Below, in pieces: positions 34,523-43,092 of a stretch of 64,000 nt of DNA (position 1 is the stretch's first letter; every line of letters starts with the position of its first letter). The stretch lies in contig NZ_WNKS01000004.1 in assembly GCF_009720655.1 (NCBI RefSeq), positions 62,001 through 126,000 on the forward strand, read 5' to 3'. The DNA comes from Rhodoblastus acidophilus (GTDB taxonomy: Bacteria; Pseudomonadota; Alphaproteobacteria; Rhizobiales; Beijerinckiaceae). A program made the position numbers and the translations under genes. The notes beneath the pieces are model-generated. The model had not been told where the DNA came from, did no database searches, and saw only the letters and a program-made list of their open reading frames with translations.

Positions 34523-35862
34523 GGGGCGCCGTCGCCCAAAATGTCCAAGAAGGTGGTGAGCTTGAGTTCGGTCTCGGCCCATTCGGCGTCGGGATCGGAT
34601 TCCGCCATAATGCCGGCCCCGGCCCAAAGGCGAGCTTCGCGGCCCTCGATTTCGGCGCAGCGCAGGATGACGGCCGCTTCGCCGTCGCCCTCGGCGTCGA
34701 TCCAGCCGGCGAGGCCGGTATAAAACCCGTCCCGGCGCTCCTCGGTGTCGCGCAGAAAGGCGCGCGCGGGCGCCTTGGGCCAGCCGAGCACGGCGGGGGT
34801 GGGATGCAGCGCCGCCACGGCGTCGAGCAGATCGAATCCTTCGCGCAAGCGCCCGGTCACCGGCGTCCACAGATGCTGCAACCGGCGCAGGCGCATCAGG
34901 TCGGGCTCTGGCGCGTGAAACACCTCGTCGCAGAGGTCGCGCAGGGCGCCGGCGATCGACTGAACGACGACAGCATGTTCGCGGCGCTCCTTGGCCGAGG
35001 CGCGCAGGCCCTCCGCGGCCCGGTCGTCTTCGGCCCGCCCCGGAAAACGCGGCGCGGTGCCCGCGAGCGCATGGCTGACCAGGGCGTCGCCGCGCTTGAC
35101 CGCCAGCAGTTCCGGCGTGGCGGCGAGCACGCTGCCCCGGTGGCTCGGCAGTTTCAAGACCCGGCCCTCGGCGCAGTTTTGCGCCATGCGCCGCGCCAGC
35201 GCGTCGGTGTCGACGGGCGCGCGCAGGGCGACGACGCGCTTGCGCGCCAACACGACCTTGTCGAATTTTTTCGCCCGAATCGCCTGGGTCGCGGCGCGGA
35301 CGCGGGCGCGCCATTCGTCGCGGCCCGGCAAATCCTCCTCGCGCTCCACCCGGCCGTGCGCGTCCTTGCCGGCCGGCGCCGTGAGCAGGTGAAAACGCTC
35401 GGCCCATTGGCGGGCAAGCGCGGTCACCGGCCGGGAATCATGAAAACCGGTGAGGATCAGCGAACAGCGGCTCGCATCACGACGCAACACCAGTTCGGGA
35501 AGGCTGAGGCGCGCCGCGCCGCCGATGGGGGCGGGCGGCGCGGTGAAGAAGGCCAGCGGGCGGGCGCCGGCGCCGAGGCGTGTCCAGCGGCGGCTGGCGG
35601 CGCGCCAGCGCTCGACGCTCATGTCGCCGAACCCCGTGACGGCGCCGGCGCCCAGAATCTCGTCGCCGGGCGCGATCCACAAGCGGTCGGCGCGGCCATT
35701 GCGGGCGAGATCGAACAGAGGTTCGGGCAGGTCCAGGGCCAGACTCAGCAGGCTGCCCCCCGGCGCCGCCGCCATCTTCTCCAACCAACCGCCCACGGCC
35801 GCATCCAGCCAATCGCCGGGCGCAGCGGTTTCAGGTTTCGAACGAAGGGCGACAATTCCCAA
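34519..35862 (-). CDS. menF: Isochorismate synthase MenF
   Basis: Converts chorismate to isochorismate at the head of menaquinone synthesis. 447 residues with the chorismate-binding fold: KKFDKVVLARKRVVAL, HALAGTAPRFPGR, LWTPVTGRLREGFDLLDAVAALHPTPAVLGWPK, and GWIDAEGDGEAAVILRCAEI with AGAGIMAESDPDAEW (Mg-binding Glu). The likely start is TTG at 35862 with AGGAG eight bases upstream. Salicylate synthase or EntC would share the fold, but the coupled menD makes MenF the firm call. Divergent from menG over about 137 bp. Confidence 0.93.
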   Translation of the reverse strand: MGIVALRSKPETAAPGDWLDAAVGGWLEKMAAAPGGSLLSLALDLPEPLFDLARNGRADRLWIAPGDEILGAGAVTGFGDMSVERWRAASRRWTRLGAGARPLAFFTAPPAPIGGAARLSLPELVLRRDASRCSLILTGFHDSRPVTALARQWAERFHLLTAPAGKDAHGRVEREEDLPGRDEWRARVRAATQAIRAKKFDKVVLARKRVVALRAPVDTDALARRMAQNCAEGRVLKLPSHRGSVLAATPELLAVKRGDALVSHALAGTAPRFPGRAEDDRAAEGLRASAKERREHAVVVQSIAGALRDLCDEVFHAPEPDLMRLRRLQHLWTPVTGRLREGFDLLDAVAALHPTPAVLGWPKAPARAFLRDTEERRDGFYTGLAGWIDAEGDGEAAVILRCAEIEGREARLWAGAGIMAESDPDAEWAETELKLTTFLDILGDGAP

Positions 35863-35999
35863 GCCGGCGCTCCTGCGATGCCAAATCCGAATAGCCTAAT
35901 TGTGCGCCAATTTCGATCTTTCTTTCTTGATCGGTGACAAAGACGCCGCTTCCATTCTCGCATAGCTGCGTTTGCGCCGCCGTGCGCATGGAGAACGAG

Positions 36000-36719
36000 A
36001 TGACCGGAACGCCCGACAACAGTTTTGGCTTTCGCGCCGTCGCGCCGGACGAGCGGCGGGCGCAGATTCGCCGCGTCTTCACCGGCGTCGCCCCCCGCTA
36101 CGACCTGATGAACGACCTGATGTCCTTCGGCCTGCACCGGCTATGGAAGCGTTGGCTGGTCGAAGCCGTCGCGCCGCAGCCCGGCCAGGCCATTGTCGAT
36201 CTCGCCGGCGGCACCGGCGATGTCGCCGTCGCGCTCGCCGCGCCCGACCGCTGCGTCACGGTCTGCGATCCCAGCGTCGCCATGATGCTGGCGGGCCGTC
36301 ATCGCGTCCTGCCCTATGTGGATTGGGTGGCGGGCGAGGCCGAGGCCATGCCGTTCGCGGAAAATTCTCTCGACAGCGTCACCATTTCCTTCGGCATCCG
36401 CAACGTCACCCGCCTGCGTGACGCGCTCACCGAGATGCATCGGGTGCTAAAGCCCGGCGGAAAACTGTTTTGCCTGGAGTTTTCCAAGCCGCACGCCTGG
36501 CTGGCGCCGTTCTACAACCTGTTTTCCTTCCAGGTCATTCCGCGCCTGGGCGCGTTGGTCGCCAATCAGCCGGAAGCCTATGCTTATCTGGTGGAATCGA
36601 TTCGCCGCTTTCCCGACCAGGAGGAGCTGGCGAGCCTGTTCCGCGACGCCGGTTTTGCCCGCGTCACCTATCGCAATTTCAGTTTCGGCATCGTCGCCCT
36701 GCACATCGGCGAAAAATAG
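36000..36719 (+). CDS. menG: Demethylmenaquinone methyltransferase MenG (UbiE family)
   Basis: A SAM-dependent C-methyltransferase (239 aa) for the last step of menaquinone synthesis; UbiE homologues may also methylate ubiquinone precursors. Motifs: VFTGVAPRYDLMNDLMSFGLHRLWKR, VDLAGGTGDVAVAL, FAENSLDSVTISFGIRN, LKPGGKLFCLEFSKP and ESIRRFPDQEELA. The ATG at 36000 has GGAG ten bases upstream and is favoured over 35934 or 35988. Being in the men cluster suggests a dedicated copy, so a separate ubiE is expected elsewhere. The stop abuts the last base of menA on the opposite strand. Confidence 0.9.
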   Translation: MTGTPDNSFGFRAVAPDERRAQIRRVFTGVAPRYDLMNDLMSFGLHRLWKRWLVEAVAPQPGQAIVDLAGGTGDVAVALAAPDRCVTVCDPSVAMMLAGRHRVLPYVDWVAGEAEAMPFAENSLDSVTISFGIRNVTRLRDALTEMHRVLKPGGKLFCLEFSKPHAWLAPFYNLFSFQVIPRLGALVANQPEAYAYLVESIRRFPDQEELASLFRDAGFARVTYRNFSFGIVALHIGEK

Positions 36720-37622
36720 TCAGGCGAGAGCGCCGACCGACAGAAGCAGTGAAAACACCGCCTGGGTCTGGGCCGTGCGCGCGAGCACCGCGTTCAGGCC
36801 GGGGCCCGGCTGTTCCACGAACAGGCGCTTCACCTGGATAAACGCCAGCGGCGCGGCGCCCAGCGCCAGCAGCAGCGGCGCGTGTGAAGTGGCGCGGACT
36901 AGTGGCGCGAGCAGCGCAAAAGGCGAAAACATCATCGCGGCGAACAGCCAACGGGACAGCGTCGGCCCCGCGACAATCGCCAGGGTGCGGCGCCCGACCC
37001 GCGCATCCGCAGCCGAATCGCGGAAATTGTTGACCATGAGCACGCCGGCGGCGAACAGCCCCACCGCCAAACCCGCGAGCACGGCCGGCTGCGAAAGGGT
37101 GACGGCGCACAACCAATAGGTTCCGCACACCGCACCCAGTCCGAAGAAGGCGATAACAAAAATCTCGCCATAGGGCGAGTAGGAGATCGGTTTCGGACCG
37201 CCTGTATAGGCCCAGCCGCACAAAATCGAGGCGAGGCCGAGCGCCAAAATCGGCCAGCCACCGACGCCTATCAAAAAAAGGCCGCCGACCGCAGCCAGAG
37301 CAAAACTGCCGTAGGCGGCGCGCTTGATCGCGTCGGGCGTCAGCAGCCCGCTGGCGGCGGCGCGCACCGGGCCCAGTCGATCAGGCCCGTCGCCGCCGCG
37401 CTCAAAATCCTTCGCGTCGTTGAACAGATTTGTGGCGATCTGGATGAATGCGGCTGACAAAGACGCAACCAGCACGGCGGCAAGATGGGTCTTGTGCTCC
37501 ACCCGCCACGCCAATGCGGCGCCGGCCAGAACGGGCGCGAGCGCCATGGTCAGCGTGCGCGGACGCATCGCGCCGATCCATGTGGACAGGGTCGGCGCCG
37601 TGGCCGGAGTGCTGACGGTCAT
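36720..37622 (-). CDS. menA: 1,4-Dihydroxy-2-naphthoate polyprenyltransferase MenA
   Basis: An integral membrane prenyltransferase (300 aa), about nine helices. It attaches the polyprenyl tail to DHNA. The first Asp-rich motif is NLFNDAKDFERGGDGPDRLGP near residue 85 and the second is NNFRDSAADARVGRRTLAI near 200, both typical of MenA rather than UbiA. The ATG at 37622 overlaps the stop of the COQ10-like gene (ATGA). It is convergent with menG with no gap. Confidence 0.94.
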   Translation of the reverse strand: MTVSTPATAPTLSTWIGAMRPRTLTMALAPVLAGAALAWRVEHKTHLAAVLVASLSAAFIQIATNLFNDAKDFERGGDGPDRLGPVRAAASGLLTPDAIKRAAYGSFALAAVGGLFLIGVGGWPILALGLASILCGWAYTGGPKPISYSPYGEIFVIAFFGLGAVCGTYWLCAVTLSQPAVLAGLAVGLFAAGVLMVNNFRDSAADARVGRRTLAIVAGPTLSRWLFAAMMFSPFALLAPLVRATSHAPLLLALGAAPLAFIQVKRLFVEQPGPGLNAVLARTAQTQAVFSLLLSVGALA

Positions 37623-38071
37623 CAAGAACTCTCCGCAGGCCCGAACAGTTTTGCCGCGCGATGCTCGAAGGCGGCAAGGACTTGCCGTTCGACCTCTACG
37701 GCCCCGACGGAGGCCACGAGGTTGAGCATGTGCGATTCAAATTCCAGCGCCACTTCGCAGGACATGCGGCACCCCGCCCGATCGGGAAGGAAACGCCAGT
37801 TCATGGAAAAGTGGCGCCAGGGGCCATCGCGCGAGACTATGACGAGTTCTCCCGGAGGTTTCAACTCGGCGCGGGTCTCGAAGATATGGCGCAAGGGACC
37901 GAATCCAAAAACATTTTCGACCCGAAGCCTGTCGCCGTCGCGGTCCAAGATGCGCGCTGCCCGGCATCCCGGCACGAAGGACGGGTAGGATTCGATGTCA
38001 GCGGCGAGGGCAAAAAGCTGTTCGGGGGAATAGCGCGGATAGAAGCGCAATATCCGGCGCCTCAGGGCCAT
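37622..38071 (-). CDS. COQ10/RatA-like START-domain protein coupled to menA
   Basis: 149 residues of the SRPBCC/polyketide cyclase fold (YSPEQLFALAADIESYPSFVPGC; GPWRHFSMNWRFLP; EVALEFESHMLNLVASVGAVEVERQVLAAFEHRAAKLFG). COQ10 proteins bind and chaperone ubiquinone; bacterial copies are often called RatA. ATGA overlap with menA is tight translational coupling, and suggests that this copy serves menaquinone or a shared quinone pool. Whether it replaces or adds to a ubiquinone COQ10 elsewhere cannot be judged. Confidence 0.88.
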   Translation of the reverse strand: MALRRRILRFYPRYSPEQLFALAADIESYPSFVPGCRAARILDRDGDRLRVENVFGFGPLRHIFETRAELKPPGELVIVSRDGPWRHFSMNWRFLPDRAGCRMSCEVALEFESHMLNLVASVGAVEVERQVLAAFEHRAAKLFGPAESS

Positions 38072-38382
38072 TGGCGTTGATCAAGGCGCCCGCGGCGCGG
38101 GCAGGCGTCCCGCGCGCGAGAGAAGACGCTTCGCGCGGATTTGGCGTGTTGCGTTTGAGTCGCGGTTTCTCGCATGCGCCCTGAACAAATCTGATTCGGG
38201 ATTGCGCCCGGCGCGGTATCCGCCGTCGTTCCTGCGGGCGCATTCATGTCCGAAGGGCCATATCATACGAGGATTTATTTGGCGACCGACGCGCGGCGTC
38301 TATCCGCCGCAAGAAAATCACAGTCCGCTCGAACAAATTGTGGCAAGACAGCAGGATTGAAGACTGCACGCGCGGCGCGGCT
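38072..38382. other. Intergenic region without recognisable gene
   Basis: About 310 bp upstream of the COQ10-like gene and downstream of the HD-GYP gene. Short frames on both strands lack motifs. The right part could hold the promoter for the COQ10-menA pair. Confidence 0.5.
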
Positions 38383-39477
38383 TCAACCACGTTCGGGGTA
38401 TTTTTCGACAACTTCGACGAATTCTTCGAAATGGGCGAGGAACGTATCGGTCACATCGGGATCGAAGCGGAGGCCACGACCTGCGGCTATGATATCGCGC
38501 GCCTCGTCGAGAGAAAAAGGCTCCTTGTAGGGACGCCGCGAAATCAGGGCGTCGAACACGTCGGCCAGCGCCACCAGTCGCGCCGAAACAGGAATTGCCT
38601 CTCCGCCGAGTCCGTCGGGATAACCGCCGCCGTCCCATCTTTCATGATGCGAACGGGCAATCTCCTTGGTCACGGACAGAAAGGGCGCCGAGCGCCCGAT
38701 CTCGCGCTCGACCTTGTCGATCGCTTCCCAGCCAAGCTGCGCATGGCTCCTCATCACCGCACACTCCTCCGCCTCGAGCGGACCGGTCTTGAGCAGGATG
38801 CGATCGGGAACACCGACCTTGCCGATGTCATGCAGCGGCGCCGACTGGACCAGCAAGTCAATGAATTCGGTGGTGAGCGTGCCCTTGAACCGATCGTGCT
38901 CGCGAAGCAATCGGGCCAGAAGCCAAACGAAGTCTTGGACGCGTTCGCAATGTTGACCCGTCGCATTGTCCCGCATTCCAGACAAAAGGGCCAGAATCCG
39001 GATGGCGGAGAGGTGCGTCAGGTCGTTGTCGGTCTCGAAACGCAAAAGATTCGCCCTGAGCTGGTCGTTCTGCGTCCTCAGGAATTCGCGCGCTTGCCAC
39101 GCCTCGATCTGCGCGCGCACCCGCGCCTTGAGCACATTGGGCTTGATCGGCTTGGCGATGTAGTCGGAGGCGCCCATTTCAAAAGCATGCTCCTCGCTCG
39201 CCGGATCGGTCAGCGACGTCAGCAGCACGACCGGGATGTCACGGGTCAGCGGACTTTCCTTCATCCGGGCGAGGATAGCGTAGCCATCGACATCCGGCAT
39301 CATGACGTCCAGCAGGACGAGATGCGGTTGCGGACGTCGGGTGGCGATGTTGAGCCCTGTCAATCCGTCCCGTGCTGCGAGGACCTTGTAGTCGTCGCTC
39401 AGCAGCGCACCCAGGGTGTCCAGAATTTCCGGGGAATCATCGATCAGGAGAACTGTGAATCTCTGTTTGCCCGTCAT
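38383..39477 (-). CDS. Response regulator with HD-GYP domain (c-di-GMP phosphodiesterase type)
   Basis: About 364 residues. An N-terminal receiver domain (LLIDDSPEILDTLGALL, phospho-Asp in LVLLDVMMPDVDGY, Lys in SDYIAKPIKPNVL) leads through a coiled linker to an HD-GYP domain: HCERVQDFVWLLA, LHDIGKVGVPDRIL, HHERWDGGGYPDGLGGEAIPVSARLVALADVFDAL. The GYP motif is GYPDGLGG. Such RpfG-like proteins hydrolyse cyclic di-GMP. The ATG at 39477 with GAGGCG upstream is favoured over GTG at 39513. No partner kinase gene is adjacent. Confidence 0.92.
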   Translation of the reverse strand: MTGKQRFTVLLIDDSPEILDTLGALLSDDYKVLAARDGLTGLNIATRRPQPHLVLLDVMMPDVDGYAILARMKESPLTRDIPVVLLTSLTDPASEEHAFEMGASDYIAKPIKPNVLKARVRAQIEAWQAREFLRTQNDQLRANLLRFETDNDLTHLSAIRILALLSGMRDNATGQHCERVQDFVWLLARLLREHDRFKGTLTTEFIDLLVQSAPLHDIGKVGVPDRILLKTGPLEAEECAVMRSHAQLGWEAIDKVEREIGRSAPFLSVTKEIARSHHERWDGGGYPDGLGGEAIPVSARLVALADVFDALISRRPYKEPFSLDEARDIIAAGRGLRFDPDVTDTFLAHFEEFVEVVEKYPERG

Positions 39478-39968
39478 CGCGCCTCGTTTCTCAGTCAGCC
39501 CGACGTACCGCACCCCCTGCAGCAGCGATGAAAATCATCCGTGATCAGGCGGTATGTTACAAGCGCGGGAATGTTAACTGCGCCCCTTTAACGTGGCGCC
39601 TCGGAAAAGTGAGGTCAACATTTCCAGAATTCCGGCGGGGTGTGCCGCGCCATCTGACGAAGGGCTCAATCTGCAACGCGATCGCTGGTCGTTGCGCGAT
39701 GAGGGGTCCGTTTGGGCCCGCGGTCGCCTCTGGCTTGTGCCTCTTCATTGTCCAATCCCGGTGACGAAGATCCACGGCACGGTCCTGACCCCGGCCGGCG
39801 CCGCTCTCGGATAATCTTCGACCCGCGGATGTCCGACCATCAAGGCGAAGCGTCTGACCCTCATGGCGTTAGCCGGCTTTGCGCCGGGCCACAAAATCGA
39901 TCAATCATAAACAGGCAATTCCAACGCCAGGGAAGCTGGATGAAAGTTGGGGCAATGCCAATTCGTGA
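39478..39968. other. Intergenic region without recognisable gene
   Basis: About 490 bp. Several frames of 70-100 codons exist but none shows protein-like composition. From here on the base composition drops relative to the preceding 30 kb. The left edge should carry the promoter for the HD-GYP gene. Confidence 0.5.
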
Positions 39969-40982
39969 TCATTCGGCGGCACGCTCACTTGCGAACTGTC
40001 CGCTCCTGCGGAATCTAGACAGGTAGGAGGGGACGATCGCTTCCATCGTCTCGGGCATTAGCCCCAATCCTCGTAGGGTGCGGCTTTCCGAATCGGCTAT
40101 GGCCGAAACGACGTTGTCATATTTCAACAACTCCACCTGATCACGGGTTAGTGCAAACTCAGCAGGAAACAAGCCCCTAAAAACGCTGTTTGCGGCCTCA
40201 GAAATTAGTCCGATTTTAGAAGCCGTGGCAAACGAGACTGGCGCTAGGATTCGGCGACGATGTGTAATCGAAAGCACAAATTCCATGATTTCCCGCATGG
40301 TTCGTACCGTTGGCCCACCGAGTTCATAGACGGCGCCCGCCTCACCTAAGCCGGCCAATGAGCGGGTAATCGCTTCGACGACGTCACCGACGTAAACCGG
40401 TTGCAGCCTTGTCGTTCCTCCGCCGATCAGCGGCAAAACTGGCATAATCCGCGCCATAGATGCGAACCGATTGAAAAACTGATCTTCTGGCCCAAAAATG
40501 ACCGATGGTCGCAATATGTGCGCGCGCGGGTTCGCCGCAAGAACCGCCGCTTCGCCCTGGGCCTTGCTTCGAGCATAGGCCGAACGCGAATTCGGGTCAG
40601 CGCCGATGGCCGAAACATGGACAAAATTGTGAATCTTGGCGCTCTTTACGGCCTCTGCTACCGCAGCGGTTCCCAGGGCCTGCACACTCTCAAAACTTTG
40701 CCTCCCGGTTTCCGCGAGGATGCCAACGAGATTGACAGCGGCATCAGCGCCTCGGAGCGCTGCAGCAAGCGATTCGGGAAACCTAATGTTCGCTTGAACA
40801 GCGTGTACCTGCCCCACTTTTCCGAGAGGCTGCAAATGATAAGCCAAGTCGGGTCGGCGTGTCGCAACGCGAACCCTCCATCCATCCCTGGCCAAGGCCC
40901 GAACGAGATGACGGCCGACGAAACCCGATCCACCAAAAACTGTGACGATCCGACCCTCGGTCCTAGAAAGTTCGCTCATCAT
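39969..40982 (-). CDS. NDUFA9-like NAD(P)-dependent SDR / epimerase
   Basis: 337 residues, extended short-chain dehydrogenase of the atypical complex-I NDUFA9 type. Nucleotide motif VFGGSGFVGRHLVRAL (TGxxGxxG form) near residue 14, VNLVGILAETG near 90, active-site-like SAYARSKAQGE near 135 and LRPSVIFGPEDQFFNRF near 160. Relatives act as complex I accessory subunits, quinone-pathway proteins or nucleotide-sugar enzymes. Here it ends a same-strand run ACP, ketosynthase, two MaoC proteins, so a ketoreductase-like part in acyl elongation is possible. Confidence 0.8.
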   Translation of the reverse strand: MMSELSRTEGRIVTVFGGSGFVGRHLVRALARDGWRVRVATRRPDLAYHLQPLGKVGQVHAVQANIRFPESLAAALRGADAAVNLVGILAETGRQSFESVQALGTAAVAEAVKSAKIHNFVHVSAIGADPNSRSAYARSKAQGEAAVLAANPRAHILRPSVIFGPEDQFFNRFASMARIMPVLPLIGGGTTRLQPVYVGDVVEAITRSLAGLGEAGAVYELGGPTVRTMREIMEFVLSITHRRRILAPVSFATASKIGLISEAANSVFRGLFPAEFALTRDQVELLKYDNVVSAIADSESRTLRGLGLMPETMEAIVPSYLSRFRRSGQFASERAAE

Positions 40983-41052
40983 TCACGCCTTTGCCATTGG
41001 TTCGACACTGTTTTCACTAGGAACTCATCGTCCGCGCGGCTCTCGGCTTGGC

Positions 41053-41481
41053 TCACTTGACCCGCTGTTTTACCCGAGCCTCGGCGACGATCGCGGGAGA
41101 GCCTTGCTCAGTATGAGCCATCAATCTGACAACGCCGAAGAAACCGACGCCTCTCTTCTCTACCTTGGCGACACGACCGGATAAGGTCGCGCGTTCCCCC
41201 ACCAGAACCGGTGTAAGGAATTGCGCTTTCAAGCTCAGTGTAATCAGGTCGCCACGCCAATCGCGCAACAACTGCTCAAACGCGGACAAGATGCGCATGC
41301 CATGAACGGGACAAGCAGAGAAGCCGTATTGACGGGCAACTGTTGAGTCGAGATGCAGTGGATTGAAATCGCCGGAAGCTGCAGCGTAGTCGGCTAGGTT
41401 CTCATGTGTGAACGGTCCGATGATCACGGTCGGCAACTTTTCGCCCTGCAGTAGCGTCGCAGAATTCAAAGGGGGCCTCAA
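41053..41481 (-). CDS. MaoC-family hydratase/dehydratase (catalytic hot-dog half)
   Basis: 142 residues, hot-dog fold. The R-specific hydratase motif is present as YAAASGDFNPLHLDSTVARQYGF with catalytic Asp and His, and CPVHGMRILSAF follows. It would dehydrate 3-hydroxyacyl-thioesters. The start seems to be TTG at 41481, overlapping the TGA of the upstream gene. The two adjacent genes look like the halves of a double hot-dog dehydratase. Confidence 0.85.
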   Translation of the reverse strand: MRPPLNSATLLQGEKLPTVIIGPFTHENLADYAAASGDFNPLHLDSTVARQYGFSACPVHGMRILSAFEQLLRDWRGDLITLSLKAQFLTPVLVGERATLSGRVAKVEKRGVGFFGVVRLMAHTEQGSPAIVAEARVKQRVK

Positions 41482-41876
41482 GAAGGCAGATCAGGCTGCA
41501 TCGCAATCAACCGAAGTTTCGAAACGACTGTTCCTATGATTACTCCGCTAGGAGCAACAATCTGGGCTGTTGCGACGAGTCGCGCGGGATCGGCTTCGTA
41601 TTTCAGCTCCAGCATGAGATTGTACTCGACATCTACTTGTAGCGGCTGGGCATACCGAAATTCTTGAGATTCGTGAACGGGAAGGCCCACCTCTTCAGCG
41701 GCGATTCGAATCGGCTCCGCGATCGCAGGATGTTTCATCCAAACTACCGGGAAACTCAGCGGAACATCGCCTTCTTCCTCTCGCCAGCCGGCCTCGCGCC
41801 TAAATTCACGGACGGCATCCTTTGCGGTCGTGACGCGCACAGGACCAGCACGCCGGATGCCGGGCAAAGTGCTCAC
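41478..41876 (-). CDS. MaoC-like N-terminal-half hot-dog protein
   Basis: 132 residues resembling the non-catalytic N-terminal half of FAS1-type dehydratases (FRREAGW, then LSFPVVWMKHPAIAEP, HESQEFRYAQPLQVDVEYNLML). It lacks the catalytic Asp/His motif and likely pairs with the next gene product. The start is GTG at 41876, two bases before the stop of the ketosynthase gene; the longer frame overlapping that gene is less likely. Confidence 0.75.
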   Translation of the reverse strand: MSTLPGIRRAGPVRVTTAKDAVREFRREAGWREEEGDVPLSFPVVWMKHPAIAEPIRIAAEEVGLPVHESQEFRYAQPLQVDVEYNLMLELKYEADPARLVATAQIVAPSGVIIGTVVSKLRLIAMQPDLPS

Positions 41877-41877
41877 G

Positions 41878-43092
41878 TTAGGCCACTGATGTGAGGACCA
41901 GTGACGCGTTGATGCCTCCAAACGCAAAAGAATTGGAAAGTACAGCGTTCATGGGGCAGTCGATCGCGTTAGGCCCCACCAACCTGATGGCGCATTGTGG
42001 ATCTTGAACCTCGACGTTCAAATTTGGCGGGGCAATTTGGTCACGCAAAGCCATGACGGAAATCACAAGCTCGATAGCTCCCGCTGCGCCAAGCGCATGA
42101 CCATGGATTGGCTTGGTCGACGATACGAGCAATTGTCCTGCGAGCGGGCCAAAGCTACGATTCAGCGCGGCCGCTTCGCTCACATCATTCGCAACGGTGG
42201 CGGTCCCGTGAGCGTTCACATACCCGATATCCTTAGCCGTCAGCCCAGCATCGTGCAGCGCCATATTCATGCATGCGGCCGCGCTCGCGGGGTCTGGACG
42301 CACTGGATCGAGCGCATCACTGTTTGTTCCATAACCAGCGACGTAACAAAGAGGCTGGGCGCCACGAGCCAGAGCTGTTTCCTCGGACTCGAGAACAAAA
42401 ATCGCCGCACCTTCTCCCAAAACCATGCCGTTGCGATTCTTGGCGAACGGGCGACATAAATCGGGCGTGAGAACCCGCAGGCTCTCCCAGGCACGCATCG
42501 TTCCATTTGTCGCACACGCCTCGGAGCCGCCGACGATCGCACGATCGATCATTCCAGACCGGATCATCTGCATGCCAAGTCCGATCGCCTGAGCTCCTGA
42601 TGAGCACGCGCTGGCTACTGCAAAGCAAGGGCCGGTAGACCCGTAGCGCATAGACAGCAATGCCGGACCTGCGCTCGGAATGAGTTTCGGCACGGTCAGC
42701 GCTTCCGGCCGTTTGTTCGCGAAGTAGACCGAGAATATGCCGTCATCGATCGTCCGCATTCCTCCGATGCCTGTCCCCAGCAGGACCGCGCACCTGTTCC
42801 CTTGGCGTTCCGATTTGGTGAGACCAGCCTGAAGCAACGCTTCGTCTGCAGCCACCAAAGCGTAGGCGGCGAAAGCATCCGCGAATGGCGCTATTTCCGG
42901 GCCGAGCCGCTCCAGGGTATCGAAATTACGAACTTGTGCTGAGATTTTTATGCGGCCGCCGTAAGGCTGACGAACGTCGAGCGGGCCTACGCACGACTGT
43001 CCGTCTCGTGCGGCCGCCCACAGAGCCTCAACGCCAATGCCGGCCGCTGTTACCGAACCCATTCCTGTGACGACGACGCGACGACCGGTCAT
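41878..43092 (-). CDS. Beta-ketoacyl-ACP synthase, FabF/NodE-like
   Basis: 404 residues, thiolase-fold condensing enzyme. The catalytic triad is intact: Cys in AVASACSSGAQAIG, His in VNAHGTATVAND and His in PIHGHALGAAGAIE. FGGINASLVL is the C-terminal Gly loop. It overlaps the ACP gene by 4 bases. The surrounding set (ACP, this enzyme, two MaoC halves, SDR) lacks a FabD or FabG, so it is an accessory elongation module, not the housekeeping fatty-acid synthase. NodE of nodulation-factor synthesis and the AcpXL-linked ketosynthases are comparable. Confidence 0.9.
   Translation of the reverse strand: MTGRRVVVTGMGSVTAAGIGVEALWAAARDGQSCVGPLDVRQPYGGRIKISAQVRNFDTLERLGPEIAPFADAFAAYALVAADEALLQAGLTKSERQGNRCAVLLGTGIGGMRTIDDGIFSVYFANKRPEALTVPKLIPSAGPALLSMRYGSTGPCFAVASACSSGAQAIGLGMQMIRSGMIDRAIVGGSEACATNGTMRAWESLRVLTPDLCRPFAKNRNGMVLGEGAAIFVLESEETALARGAQPLCYVAGYGTNSDALDPVRPDPASAAACMNMALHDAGLTAKDIGYVNAHGTATVANDVSEAAALNRSFGPLAGQLLVSSTKPIHGHALGAAGAIELVISVMALRDQIAPPNLNVEVQDPQCAIRLVGPNAIDCPMNAVLSNSFAFGGINASLVLTSVA

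Noticed and set aside
37622-38071. RatA as a toxin of a toxin-antitoxin pair
   Set aside because: No antitoxin-like partner (RatB) gene is adjacent; coupling to menA and the COQ10-type fold favour a quinone-related role.
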